A stretch of DNA of 10,834 nucleotides from Bacteroidota bacterium (GTDB taxonomy: Bacteria; Bacteroidota; Bacteroidia; Flavobacteriales_F; PHOS-HE28), in the NCBI GenBank assembly GCA_963169595.1, contig CAUJFM010000222.1, positions 1-10,834 of the forward strand, read 5' to 3'. The translations under genes and the position numbers were made by a program. A model generated the notes under the pieces. That model searched no databases, was not told where the DNA came from, and worked only from the letters and a program-made list of their open reading frames with translations. This document shows, piece by piece, positions 1-6,816 of the stretch. Numbering within the stretch: the first letter of the stretch is position 1; every line of letters starts with the position of its first letter.

Positions 1-308
1 CCGATGTAGCAGAACGCCTTGAGGAAGGCCAGCTTGCGGCCCGTGTGGTCGGCGATGCCGCTCAACAACGGGGAGATGAGGGCCACGATGAGGAAGCCCG
101 CCGAGAGCGCATAGGAATACAGGGACTGCGCGGGCACGCCATGGCGCTGCAACACCAGGTCCTGACCGCCCTGGTGGGTGATGCCGAGATAGAAGACCGG
201 GAAGATCGCGGTGGTGATAGTGAGCGAGTAGACCGAATTGGCCCAGTCGTACATGGTCCACCCCCGGATGGTGCGTGGGTCGCCCTTGCGGATGGAGGAG
301 GGAGGCAT
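1..308 (-). CDS. UMF1-type MFS transporter, N-terminal part (runs off the window)
   Basis: The first 102 codons of an integral inner-membrane transporter; the rest lies beyond base 1. The family signature of UMF1/Atg22-like major facilitator proteins is visible: a Trp followed by MYDWANSVYSLTITTAIFP at about residues 17-37, which begins TM1. A second hydrophobic segment lies at about 64-84, followed by GIADHTGRK (84-92), which matches the cytoplasmic loop 2-3 motif of MFS carriers. Substrates of bacterial UMF1 proteins are mostly unknown; the yeast relative Atg22 effluxes amino acids from the vacuole. I chose the ATG at 308 rather than the internal Met at 254 because family members carry about 15-20 residues before the YDWAN motif. 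A -7-like promoter box ends only six bases upstream, so the gene may be leaderless. It is on the same strand as the OmpA-like gene upstream but separated from it by a strong hairpin, so probably its own transcription unit. Confidence 0.85.
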   Translation of the reverse strand, partial: MPPSSIRKGDPRTIRGWTMYDWANSVYSLTITTAIFPVFYLGITHQGGQDLVLQRHGVPAQSLYSYALSAGFLIVALISPLLSGIADHTGRKLAFLKAFCYI

Positions 309-314
309 CGGCTG

Positions 315-322
315 GAAAGGTA
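315..322 (-). promoter_or_regulatory. -7-like box for the UMF1 transporter gene
   Basis: Read on the minus strand the box is TACCTTTC, one base from the Bacteroidota consensus TAnnTTTG. Only six bases separate it from the ATG at 308, so transcription would begin at or next to the start codon. No convincing TTG-type -33 element is visible 19-21 bases upstream. Confidence 0.45.
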
Positions 323-340
323 CGTGCCGTGCAGGAACGA

Positions 341-364
341 GGAAGGCGCCCGCAGGCGCCTTCC
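341..364 (-). terminator. Hairpin terminator of the OmpA-like gene
   Basis: A perfect inverted repeat with 10-base arms (GGAAGGCGCC / GGCGCCTTCC) and a 4-base loop lies 22 bases past the stop codon at 387. On the minus strand the tail reads TCGTTCC, only mildly T-rich, so it may act as a weak intrinsic terminator or as a 3' end stabiliser. It separates this gene from the UMF1 transporter gene. Confidence 0.7.
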
Positions 365-386
365 AACTGGTCCGTTCAGATGTCGG

Positions 387-1550
387 TCACTGCAGTTCCA
401 CCTCCACGCGGCGGTTCTTGCTCATGCCGATCTCGGTGCCCGTGGTGTCCGCGGCATCATCGGCCGCCTTGCCCACCACCGTGATGCGCGCGGCATCGAT
501 GCCGGCCTCCACCAGCGCATCACGCACGGCCTCCGCCCGCTCCCTGCCCAGTTCGGCCAGGTCCGGACGAACACGGGTGCGCTCCAGTTCGGTGGCATCG
601 GTGTGGCCCACCAGGCGCACCTTCAGTGCAGCATCGGCCTTCAGGTCGTTCACCAGGTCATTCAGGAAGGGGTCCATGGAGGGGTCCATCAACCGCTGGA
701 AGCGCTTGAAATAGAAGACCTGGGCATCCACGCGCTGGGCCGCCTTCCACGTGGGGTTGGGTGCGCCCTTGCGGCTGAAGATGAACTCGCTCTCGGCATC
801 CTTGATCTGCTCGCACTTGCACTGGGAGCGGTCCTTGATCGAGTACACCTCCACGTTGTCCACGTAGTAATAGGCCACGGGCAGCTGCATCCGGGTCTCG
901 CCCTTCGGCCGCTTGGTCTTCTGGTTGTCGGTGCGTTCCGAAGCGGCGAAGTTGCCGATGATGAGGTTGTTCTCGAAGCCCTGGCCCTGGAACACACCGC
1001 ACACGCCCTGCCAGCTGAACATGTCCGCATAGATCTTGGTACGGTCCAGCGGCACATGCGGCGTGAAGGTGAGCGACTGGGCATCCTTCTTGTCCACCAC
1101 GGCATTGGTGAGGTACACGGCCAGTTCGTTGGTGGCATACTTGCTCAGGTCTGCCAGGCTCACATAGAACCGCACACAGTAGAGCGTATCCTTCTTCAAG
1201 GGGGTCTTCAGCCGGGTGCGGATGTAGCTGCGGGGGTCCTTGTTGGCATAGCTCCAGGTGCGGATGCCCGCGTAGGCGGAGCCGCTCATGGCCGTTTGGT
1301 CACCCATGTAGTTGCGGGGCGCGGAGGTCAGGCTTTCGGCGGGTGCCTGATCGCTGAACACATCGGCCTTGACCTCGGTGGGCGAGGACCATCCTTTGGC
1401 GTAGGCGATGCCTCCCTGACGCTTGAGGCGCTTGTGCTCCACCTCTTCGAAGCCCCCGTTGATCACCAGGTTGCGCGTGGTATCCACTTCCTGGGCACGG
1501 GCGGCCAGGGAGAACAGGGCGATGGTCAGCAGGAATGCGGGGCGTTTCAT
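387..1550 (-). CDS. Secreted jelly-roll/OmpA fusion protein, peptidoglycan-binding
   Basis: 387 residues. Residues 1-20 are a signal peptide (MKRPAFLLTIALFSLAARAQ). Residues 27 to about 236 look like a carbohydrate-binding/galactose-binding-type jelly roll: it opens with NLVINGGFEE and closes with a YYYVDNVEVY strand, both typical of that fold. A Cys pair (CKC, 244-246) precedes a linker. Residues 278-387 form an OmpA C-terminal domain: VGHTDATE (314-321) with the conserved Asp318, ELGRERAEAVRDAL (333-346) with Arg338 in the peptidoglycan-contacting position, and terminal NRRVEVEL. The protein probably anchors the outer membrane or a surface ligand to peptidoglycan; the jelly-roll ligand is unknown. 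An ATG two codons earlier (1556) is equally possible; the frame stays open to 1955 but those codons precede the signal peptide. The roughly 165-base leader back to the previous terminator has no gene; it holds TAACTTGC (1651-1644), a poor -7 candidate. Expressed alone. Confidence 0.85.
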   Translation of the reverse strand: MKRPAFLLTIALFSLAARAQEVDTTRNLVINGGFEEVEHKRLKRQGGIAYAKGWSSPTEVKADVFSDQAPAESLTSAPRNYMGDQTAMSGSAYAGIRTWSYANKDPRSYIRTRLKTPLKKDTLYCVRFYVSLADLSKYATNELAVYLTNAVVDKKDAQSLTFTPHVPLDRTKIYADMFSWQGVCGVFQGQGFENNLIIGNFAASERTDNQKTKRPKGETRMQLPVAYYYVDNVEVYSIKDRSQCKCEQIKDAESEFIFSRKGAPNPTWKAAQRVDAQVFYFKRFQRLMDPSMDPFLNDLVNDLKADAALKVRLVGHTDATELERTRVRPDLAELGRERAEAVRDALVEAGIDAARITVVGKAADDAADTTGTEIGMSKNRRVEVELQ

Positions 1551-1717
1551 GTACATGGGTCGGTCGGTGTGGCCCGTGATGTTCCTGCGGGCCTGGCAGG
1601 TGTTGATGGTTCTTGGCGGCGTGCCTCCCGGGAGGACCTCGGCGCAAGTTAACCGATGCCGGACGACCGGGATGAAGCCAATTATCATACCGATCTGGTT
1701 GAGCGACCGCAGGGGGT

Positions 1718-1751
1718 AAAAGCAGACAGGCCGCCCCGAGGGGCGGCCTGT
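1718..1751 (-). terminator. Intrinsic terminator of the 272-residue barrel gene
   Basis: Perfect inverted repeat: arms 1740-1751 and 1726-1737 (ACAGGCCGCCCC and its complement) with two bases between them, in practice an 11-base stem with a 4-base loop. On the minus strand it is followed by CTGC and then TTTT (1721-1718). The stop codon is at 1772, about 20 bases upstream. Confidence 0.88.
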
Positions 1752-1771
1752 TGCTCTAGAAGGGAGATCCC

Positions 1772-2590
1772 TTACTGGAAGTAGAAGTTCAGACCGATGC
1801 TGAGGCCGGAGATCGAGGTGTCCAGGCCGAAGCTGCTGCTCTTGCCGGTCTCGGTGGTGGTGGTCTCCAGAGCGCCGTTGCCGTTGTTGGCGGTCGGGTC
1901 CCAACCTTCCGTGGTGGTCTCGCCAGAGCCGGTGCTGTTCAGCATGAAGCCCCACATGTACTCACCGCTGAGGGAGATCTTGGGAGCGCAGAACCATTCA
2001 ACGCCACCGAACACGCCCACGCCGAAGCCGAAGGTCGAACCGGCCTTCTCTTCCGTGGTGCGGCTGGTCACCGGGTTGTCAGCGTTGATGGCGTTGCCGT
2101 ACTCGTAGGTGGTCTTGCCGGAACCCAGGGCGATCAAGGCCTGAGCGCCGTAAACGCCCACCACGCGGGTGCTGCCCTTACGCTTTTCGATACCACCACC
2201 CAGCACGAGGTTGAAGGCGCTGGTCTTGGTCACATCTTCCACGGTCACCGAAGGATCCGTGTTGGTCACATCATCCACCAGATCGGTCACCTTGGTGGAA
2301 CCGAAGCCGATGCGCACGGTACCGCGGTAGGCGGTGTTGGCATCGATCAGCTTCTTGCCCTGGATGGCCCACATGGTGTTGGCCCAGTTGAGGGCGGCGC
2401 CACCGTTCTCGGAGGTACCGTTCAGCAGGTTGCCAGCGTAGTTCAGCAGGGGCTGGGCGTCGAAGGTCAGGCCCCAGTCACCGCTCTCGCTCAGGTACTT
2501 CTCGCCCCGCTTGCTCACGAGGTCGCCCGTCTGAGCGAACGAGGTCATCGCAGCCACAGCTGCCGTGATCGTAAAGATGCTCTTCTTCAT
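1772..2590 (-). CDS. Outer membrane beta-barrel protein (272 residues)
   Basis: Residues 1-19 are a classical signal peptide ending SFAQ (MKKSIFTITAAVAAMTSFAQ). The mature part alternates short amphipathic strands rich in Gly, Thr and aromatic residues (for example YRGTVRIGF, SAFNLVLGGGIE, FGFGVGVFGGVEWF, ISLSGEYMWGF) and ends SIGLNFYFQ, with aromatic residues close to the C terminus as expected for a BAM-inserted beta barrel. Polar loops rich in Thr, Asn and Asp (about 105-125 and 222-250) would face outward. It resembles the uncharacterised barrel proteins common in Flavobacteriales; I cannot assign a substrate or a named family. The start at 2590 is fixed by the signal peptide. The gene has its own promoter and terminator, so it is a single-gene unit, and the good promoter suggests an abundant protein. 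Confidence 0.82.
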   Translation of the reverse strand: MKKSIFTITAAVAAMTSFAQTGDLVSKRGEKYLSESGDWGLTFDAQPLLNYAGNLLNGTSENGGAALNWANTMWAIQGKKLIDANTAYRGTVRIGFGSTKVTDLVDDVTNTDPSVTVEDVTKTSAFNLVLGGGIEKRKGSTRVVGVYGAQALIALGSGKTTYEYGNAINADNPVTSRTTEEKAGSTFGFGVGVFGGVEWFCAPKISLSGEYMWGFMLNSTGSGETTTEGWDPTANNGNGALETTTTETGKSSSFGLDTSISGLSIGLNFYFQ

Positions 2591-2657
2591 GTGTTTGAGG
2601 TTTGGTTTCTTGGTGTGTTGCGTTGAAACCTGATCAAAGGTCCCAACGAACGCGAGG

Positions 2658-2688
2658 CAAAAGTAGACATTGGTGCAGAACTATCAAC
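2658..2688 (-). promoter_or_regulatory. Promoter of the 272-residue barrel gene
   Basis: On the minus strand the -7 box TACTTTTG (2665-2658) matches TAnnTTTG exactly, and GTTG (2688-2685) lies 19 bases upstream, the expected place for the -33 element of the Bacteroidota housekeeping sigma factor. The resulting leader of about 60 bases is rich in A and C just before the ATG at 2590 and has no Shine-Dalgarno sequence, as is usual in this phylum. Confidence 0.75.
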
Positions 2689-3205
2689 TTTTCCCTGTTG
2701 AAGCTGTGAAGAGTGGTTGATAAGTCGCCCATGACCACGCTCCGATATCCATGACCGGTCCGCACCGCCGCCAAGGCACTGGCGGCATGCATGCGGGTGG
2801 GAACAGGGAGGTACGGTGCCATGGGTCGGGTGCTCCTGTCTGCGATCGCCTGCGTCGAAGGGGGGCTTCGACCAAGGTCCGGGCCGCGTCAACCAGATCC
2901 GTGCCGATCTCACTGAGTTGGTGGCGCGATCGCTTGGTCACCCGGCCAGGGCCTCCACCGGACCGATAGCAGGGAAGGGCGGCCCTGTGGCCACCCTTTC
3001 ATTCCGGACCCTAGAGGGATGACCATGGCTTCGAGGAGTTGAACATCCCATAGAATGGCGGATGGTGGACATTGAAGCTCCCCGCTATCCGCAATGATCA
3101 GGTCCTATCGGCCAATTGTACAGCGGTCAGCACCCGTACCGGGTGCTCACACCCCCATGCCGAGCAGCCACATGCACCGTATGAACACGAACACCCCAGA
3201 ACGAA
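2689..3205. other. Gene-free interval with several hairpins
   Basis: About 520 bases between the promoter of one barrel gene and the terminator of the other. Short open frames exist on both strands, but none has a recognisable domain, signal peptide or start context, and I call no gene. Three inverted repeats are visible: 2854-2872 (7-base arms GTCGAAG/CTTCGAC, loop GGGGG); 2975-2998 (10-base arms, loop of 4, fully paired on the minus strand if one G-U is allowed); and 3129-3147 (7-base arms AGCACCC/GGGTGCT, loop of 5). It could encode a small RNA or be the remains of a decayed gene; the sequence alone does not decide. Confidence 0.4.
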
Positions 3206-3233
3206 GTGAGGCGGTGGAGAACCACCGCCTCAC
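3206..3233 (-). terminator. Hairpin terminator of the 187-residue barrel gene
   Basis: Perfect 12-base arms (3206-3217 and 3222-3233, GTGAGGCGGTGG and complement) with a 4-base loop, 20 bases past the stop codon at 3254. The tail on the minus strand is TTCGTTCT, moderately T-rich. Confidence 0.8.
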
Positions 3234-3253
3234 AAACCGATCGGGACGCGTGC

Positions 3254-3817
3254 TTAGAAGCAGTAGGCGGCCCGGATACCCAATGCGCCAAGAGAGGTCG
3301 ACGACTCACCAGCAGAGGCGGTGGCATCACCGTCATCCGTGGCACGAATGATCGTGTAGTTCAGACCCAGGTCGATCCGCTCGTTGACGAAGTAACCCAC
3401 ACCTGCACCGAAGGTCAGACCTCCGGTCGATTCGTCGTTGCTGTAGCTGATCAGACCCGGGATCTCGAACTCAAAGTGGTAGGTCACCGCGCTCCAGCCG
3501 AGCAGTGGTGCCAAATAGAGGCCTTCACGGATGTCGCTGATGAAGTACTTGTAATGGCCGACCACCGAAAGCGTCTTGCACTTGGTGATCGTTTCCTCGG
3601 CTCCACCATGGAAGAGATAGCTCAGGTCGATGCCCAGCAGACCCTTGTCCCCGGCCTCACGGTCATAGCCAACGGACGGGCCGACGCCTACGGAGAACAC
3701 ATCACCGAAATCACCCATAGGCAGGGACACGGCAAGACCAGCGGAAAATCCGCTATCCTGTGCATTCGCAGCCATGACCAAGGTGAATGCGGCCACAACG
3801 GTTTTAATGCGCTTCAT
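3254..3817 (-). CDS. Outer membrane beta-barrel protein (187 residues)
   Basis: 187 residues with a signal peptide MKRIKTVVAAFTLVMAANAQ cut at about residue 20. The mature chain has the pattern of a small porin-like/OprF-type barrel of the outer membrane beta-barrel superfamily: FSAGLAVSLPMGDFGDVFSVGVGPSVGYDRE, LLGIDLSYLFHGG, LYLAPLLGWSAVTYHFEFE, GLTFGAGVGYFVNERIDLGLNYTII, ending LGALGIRAAYCF with a C-terminal Phe, the usual BAM recognition residue. The run GGLTFGAGVGYFVNERIDLGLNY is typical of this family. Ligand and role are unknown; a structural or small-pore function is a guess. The frame is open to an in-frame ATG at 3838, but that one lies at the expected transcription start; the ATG at 3817 opens directly on the signal peptide. 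It has its own promoter, which overlaps the aconitase terminator. Confidence 0.85.
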   Translation of the reverse strand: MKRIKTVVAAFTLVMAANAQDSGFSAGLAVSLPMGDFGDVFSVGVGPSVGYDREAGDKGLLGIDLSYLFHGGAEETITKCKTLSVVGHYKYFISDIREGLYLAPLLGWSAVTYHFEFEIPGLISYSNDESTGGLTFGAGVGYFVNERIDLGLNYTIIRATDDGDATASAGESSTSLGALGIRAAYCF

Positions 3818-3844
3818 GCGAGTTTGATTTGGTTGCATTTATGC

Positions 3845-3874
3845 CAAATCTAGAGATCCGGCTCGAACCTGCAA
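3845..3874 (-). promoter_or_regulatory. Promoter of the 187-residue barrel gene, inside the aconitase terminator
   Basis: The -7 box TAGATTTG (3852-3845) matches TAnnTTTG exactly, and TTG (3874-3872) lies 19 bases upstream. The -7 box starts on the base immediately after the terminator stem, and the TTG sits in the terminator loop. This predicts a leader of about 20 bases before the ATG at 3817. Confidence 0.72.
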
Positions 3875-3892
3875 GGGTTCAAACCGGATCTC
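3853..3892 (-). terminator. Terminator of the aconitase gene
   Basis: Arms GAGATCCGG (minus strand 3892-3884) and CCGGATCTC (3861-3853) pair over 9 bases. After a 3-base internal mismatch, GAACC and GGTTC continue the stem towards a small loop. The tail TAGATTT provides a modest T-rich stretch and doubles as the -7 box of the next gene. The aconitase stop codon is at 3917. Confidence 0.7.
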
Positions 3893-3916
3893 CCTAAGTC
3901 CCAAGCCTGGCCGCCC

Positions 3917-6190
3917 TCAACCTTTCTGCTGCGCGCGGATGATGTTGAGCGCGCCGCCCGCCTTGAACCACTCGATCTGCTGGGCATTGTAGGTATGGTT
4001 CACCTGGATGGTGTCCTTCGAGCCATCCGTGTGGTTCAGCACCAGCGTAAGGGGCTTGCCCGGCGCGAAGGCCGTGAGGTCCGTGAAGTCGATGCGGTCG
4101 TCCTCCTGGATCTTGTCGTAGTCGGCCTCGTTGCTGAAGGTGAGGGCGAGCATGCCCTGCTTCTTCAGGTTGGTCTCGTGGATGCGCGCGAAGCTCTTCA
4201 CCAGCACGGCCTTCACGCCCAGGTGGCGGGGCTGCATGGCGGCATGCTCGCGGCTGCTGCCCTCGCCGTAGTTCTGGTCGCCCACCACGATGCTGGGCTG
4301 GCCGGCCGCCTTGTACGCGCGCTGCGTGGCGGGTACGGGGCCGTACGTGCCGTCGAGCTGGTTCTTCACCTCGTTGGCCTTGCCGTTGAAGAAGTTGATG
4401 GCGCCGATCAGCGTGTTGTTGCTGATGTTGTCCAGGTGGCCGCGGTACTTCAGCCAGGTGCCGGCCATGCTGATGTGGTCCGTGGTGCACTTACCCTTGG
4501 CCTTGATCAGCACCACCGCGCCGGTGATGTTCTTTCCGTCCCATGCCGGGAAAGGCTCCAGCAACTGCAGGCGCTCGCTGTCAGGCTTCACGTTCACCAC
4601 CACACCGCTGCCGTCAGCAGCGGGGGCCACGAAACCGGCATCCTTCACCTCGAAGCCCATCGGGGGCAGCTCGATGCCCTTCGGCTCGTCCAGCTTCACC
4701 TTCTTGCCCTCCTCGTTGACCAGCTCATCGGTCATGGGGTTGAAGGTGAGATCGCCGGCGATGGCCAGCGCGGTCACCACCTCGGGCGAGGCCACGAAGG
4801 CGTGGGTGTTGGGGTTGCCATCGTTACGGGCGGCGAAGTTCCGGTTGAAGCTGGTGATGATGGAGTTCTTCCGGTTGGGGTCGTTGCTGTGGCGCGCCCA
4901 CTGACCGATGCAGGGACCGCAGGCGTTGGCCAGCACCACGCCGCCCATCTTGTCGAAGGTGGCCAGGATGCCATCGCGCTCGGCGGTGTAGCGCACCTGC
5001 TCGCTGCCCGGGGTGATGGTGAACTCGCTCTTCGCCTTCAGCTTCTTGTCCACGGCCTGTTGCGCGAGGCTGGCGCTGCGGGTGAGGTCCTCGTAGCTGC
5101 TGTTGGTGCACGAGCCGATGAGGCCCACCTCCAGCTGCGTGGGCCAGCCGTTCTCCTTCACGGCGGCGGCGAACTTGCTCAGCGGCCACGCCAGGTCGGG
5201 CGTGAAGGGGCCGTTGATGTGCGGCTCCAGCTCGCTGAGGTTGATCTCGATCACCTGGTCGAAGTACTTGGAAGGGTCGGCGTACACCTCGGGGTCGCCC
5301 TGCAGGTGCTCGGCGATGGCGTCGGCCAGGGCGGCCACCTCGGCACGGCCGGTGCCCTTCAGGTAGCGGCGCATGCTGTCGTCGTAGCTGAAGGTGCTGG
5401 TGGTGGCCCCGATCTCGGCGCCCATGTTGGCGATGGTGCCCTTGCCGGTGCAGCTCATGCTCTCGGCGCCTTCACCGAAGTATTCCACGATGGCGCCGGT
5501 GCCGCCCTTCACGGTGAGGATGCCGGCCACCTTTAGGATCACGTCCTTGGGGCTGGCCCAACCGCTGAGCTTGCCGGTGAGCTTCACGCCGATGAGCTTG
5601 GGCCACTTCAGTTCCCAGGCCAGGCCGCTCATCACGTCGCAGGCGTCGGCGCCACCCACGCCGATGGCGATCATGCCCAGGCCGCCGGCGTTCACCGTGT
5701 GGCTGTCGGTGCCGATCATCATGCCGCCGGGGAAGGCGTACTGCTCCAGCACCACCTGGTGGATGATGCCGGCGCCGGGCTTCCAGAAACCGATGCCGTA
5801 CTTGTTGCTGATGCTCTCCAGGAAGTTGAAGACCTCGTTGCTCTTCAGCAGCGCGTCCTGCAGGTCCTGCTTGGCGCCCACGCGGGCCTGGATGAGGTGG
5901 TCGCAGTGCACGGTGCTGGGCACGGCCACCTGCTTGCGGCCGGTGGTGCTGAACTGCAGCAGGGCCATCTGGGCGGTGGCGTCCTGCATGGCCACGCGGT
6001 CCGGGGCGAAATCCACATAGTCCTTGCCGCGGTTGAAGGCGGTCTTCGCGTCACCGTCCCACAGGTGGGCGTAGAGGATCTTCTCGGTGAGGGTGAGCGG
6101 GCGGCCGACGGCCTTGCGGGCGGCGGCGACGCGAGCGGGGTAGCGGCTGTACACCGCCTTGATCATGTCGAGGTCGAAGATCTGGCTCAT
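3917..6190 (-). CDS. Aconitate hydratase (aconitase), mitochondrial-like type
   Basis: 757 residues, the usual length of mitochondrial-type aconitase. It interconverts citrate and isocitrate through cis-aconitate in the cytoplasmic TCA cycle, using a [4Fe-4S] cluster. The three cluster ligands are present: Cys361 in GSCTNSSYED, and Cys424 and Cys427 in ACGPCIGQW. Other active-site segments are GTDSHTVNAGGLG (160-172), RNFAARND (450-457), and YGEGSSREHA (641-650) in the C-terminal swivel domain, where Ser646 corresponds to the catalytic Ser of the family. DHISMAGTWLKYRGHLDNISNN (571-592) marks the start of that domain. The large N-terminal three-domain part covers about 1-510. The start at 6190 (MSQIFDLDMIKAVY) follows a -7 box by 18 bases; the frame is open further upstream to 6343, but that part has no similarity to the family. 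Monocistronic. The next TCA enzyme, icd, is 3.3 kb away on the other strand. It is neither the longer AcnA/IRP type nor AcnB. Confidence 0.97.
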   Translation of the reverse strand: MSQIFDLDMIKAVYSRYPARVAAARKAVGRPLTLTEKILYAHLWDGDAKTAFNRGKDYVDFAPDRVAMQDATAQMALLQFSTTGRKQVAVPSTVHCDHLIQARVGAKQDLQDALLKSNEVFNFLESISNKYGIGFWKPGAGIIHQVVLEQYAFPGGMMIGTDSHTVNAGGLGMIAIGVGGADACDVMSGLAWELKWPKLIGVKLTGKLSGWASPKDVILKVAGILTVKGGTGAIVEYFGEGAESMSCTGKGTIANMGAEIGATTSTFSYDDSMRRYLKGTGRAEVAALADAIAEHLQGDPEVYADPSKYFDQVIEINLSELEPHINGPFTPDLAWPLSKFAAAVKENGWPTQLEVGLIGSCTNSSYEDLTRSASLAQQAVDKKLKAKSEFTITPGSEQVRYTAERDGILATFDKMGGVVLANACGPCIGQWARHSNDPNRKNSIITSFNRNFAARNDGNPNTHAFVASPEVVTALAIAGDLTFNPMTDELVNEEGKKVKLDEPKGIELPPMGFEVKDAGFVAPAADGSGVVVNVKPDSERLQLLEPFPAWDGKNITGAVVLIKAKGKCTTDHISMAGTWLKYRGHLDNISNNTLIGAINFFNGKANEVKNQLDGTYGPVPATQRAYKAAGQPSIVVGDQNYGEGSSREHAAMQPRHLGVKAVLVKSFARIHETNLKKQGMLALTFSNEADYDKIQEDDRIDFTDLTAFAPGKPLTLVLNHTDGSKDTIQVNHTYNAQQIEWFKAGGALNIIRAQQKG

Positions 6191-6208
6191 GGGTTCGGTT
6201 TCCGGCCG

Positions 6209-6216
6209 CAAAGGTA
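6209..6216 (-). promoter_or_regulatory. -7 box of the aconitase gene
   Basis: TACCTTTG on the minus strand, an exact match to TAnnTTTG, followed by CGGCC and then, 18 bases after the box, the ATG at 6190. A weak -33 candidate (TTCG) lies about 20 bases upstream. Confidence 0.65.
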
Positions 6217-6294
6217 ACGGGCGGTGGCTATTCCAGCGAATTTTCGCCACATGGCCGGTTCCGGTCGCGGGCCGCACGCGGAGCGGCTGCGGGG

Positions 6295-6329
6295 AAAAGC
6301 GGAACGGGGACCACTGGGGTCCCCGTTCC
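6295..6329 (-). terminator. Intrinsic terminator of the rpsF-rpsR-rplI operon
   Basis: Perfect 12-base arms (6301-6312 and 6318-6329, GGAACGGGGACC and complement) with a 5-base loop, then GC and TTTT (6298-6295) on the minus strand. The rplI stop codon is at 6350, about 20 bases upstream. Confidence 0.9.
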
Positions 6330-6349
6330 TGCATGATGTACAACGATGC

Positions 6350-6796
6350 TTACTCCTCCACCACCTCGAAAGGGATGGTGCGGACCACATCGCGGTGGAA
6401 GGCTACCTCGGCCTCGTACTTGCCGATGGCCTTGATGGCGTCGCCCTTGATCTTGATGCTCTTGCGGTCCACCTCGAACCCGAGGGCGCGGATGGCATCG
6501 GCGAGCATGATGGTGTTGACGCTGCCGAAGATCTTGCCGCTCTCGCCCACCTTGGCCCCGATCTTCAGGGTCTTGTTGGCAAGCCCGTCGGCCATTTTCT
6601 CGGCCTCGGCCTTGACCTTGGCCTCCTTGTGGGCGCGTTGCTTCAGCGTTTCGTTGAGCTGCTTGCGGGCCGCTTCGGTGGCCGCGATGGCCATGCCGCG
6701 GGGCAGCAGGTAGTTGCGGGCATACCCGTCGCGCACCTTGACCACGTCGTTGGCGTAGCCCAGGTTGTCCACGTCTTGTTTCAGGATGACTTCCAT
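6350..6796 (-). CDS. rplI: Large subunit ribosomal protein L9
   Basis: 148 residues, the standard length of bL9. The N-terminal rRNA-binding domain (about 1-40) shows the family signature: MEVILKQDVDNLGYANDVVKV, then RDGYARNYLLPRGMA (22-36). A long, highly charged helix (about 41-75, rich in Lys, Glu and Ala) connects to the C-terminal globular domain, which starts at KIGAKVGESGKIFGSVN. L9 binds 23S rRNA at the base of the L1 stalk and stretches out from the 50S subunit; it affects reading-frame maintenance. Where most bacteria have Pro before GYARN, this protein has Asp. It is the last gene of the operon, 20 bases after rpsR, and is followed by the operon terminator. Confidence 0.98.
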   Translation of the reverse strand: MEVILKQDVDNLGYANDVVKVRDGYARNYLLPRGMAIAATEAARKQLNETLKQRAHKEAKVKAEAEKMADGLANKTLKIGAKVGESGKIFGSVNTIMLADAIRALGFEVDRKSIKIKGDAIKAIGKYEAEVAFHRDVVRTIPFEVVEE

Positions 6797-6816
6797 CGTC
6801 GTAGGCGTGTTGCGGG

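Noticed and set aside
1624..1635. 12-base palindrome CCTCCCGGGAGG upstream of the OmpA-like gene
   Set aside because: Short and GC-only, with no partner motif nearby; it overlaps no recognised promoter and I cannot support an operator call.
45..1652. Long open frame on the plus strand (about 535 codons) opposite the OmpA-like gene
   Set aside because: It has a His/Gly/Ala/Val-rich composition typical of the antisense of a GC-rich gene and no domain; the minus strand carries a signal peptide and an OmpA domain.
2842..2933. Two copies of the octamer GCGATCGC (2842-2849 and 2926-2933), like cyanobacterial HIP1
   Set aside because: Two copies of a GC-rich palindrome in one GC-rich region can be chance, and nothing else suggests a cyanobacterial origin.
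2587..3022. Several open frames of 60-108 codons in the gene-free interval on both strands
   Set aside because: They overlap each other in different frames, show Arg/Pro-rich composition without motifs, and one crosses the mapped promoter of the barrel gene.
3995..5536. 513-codon plus-strand open frame opposite aconitase
   Set aside because: It is the mirror of the aconitase codons; the composition is low-complexity Val/Leu/His/Gly and the minus strand has all aconitase motifs.
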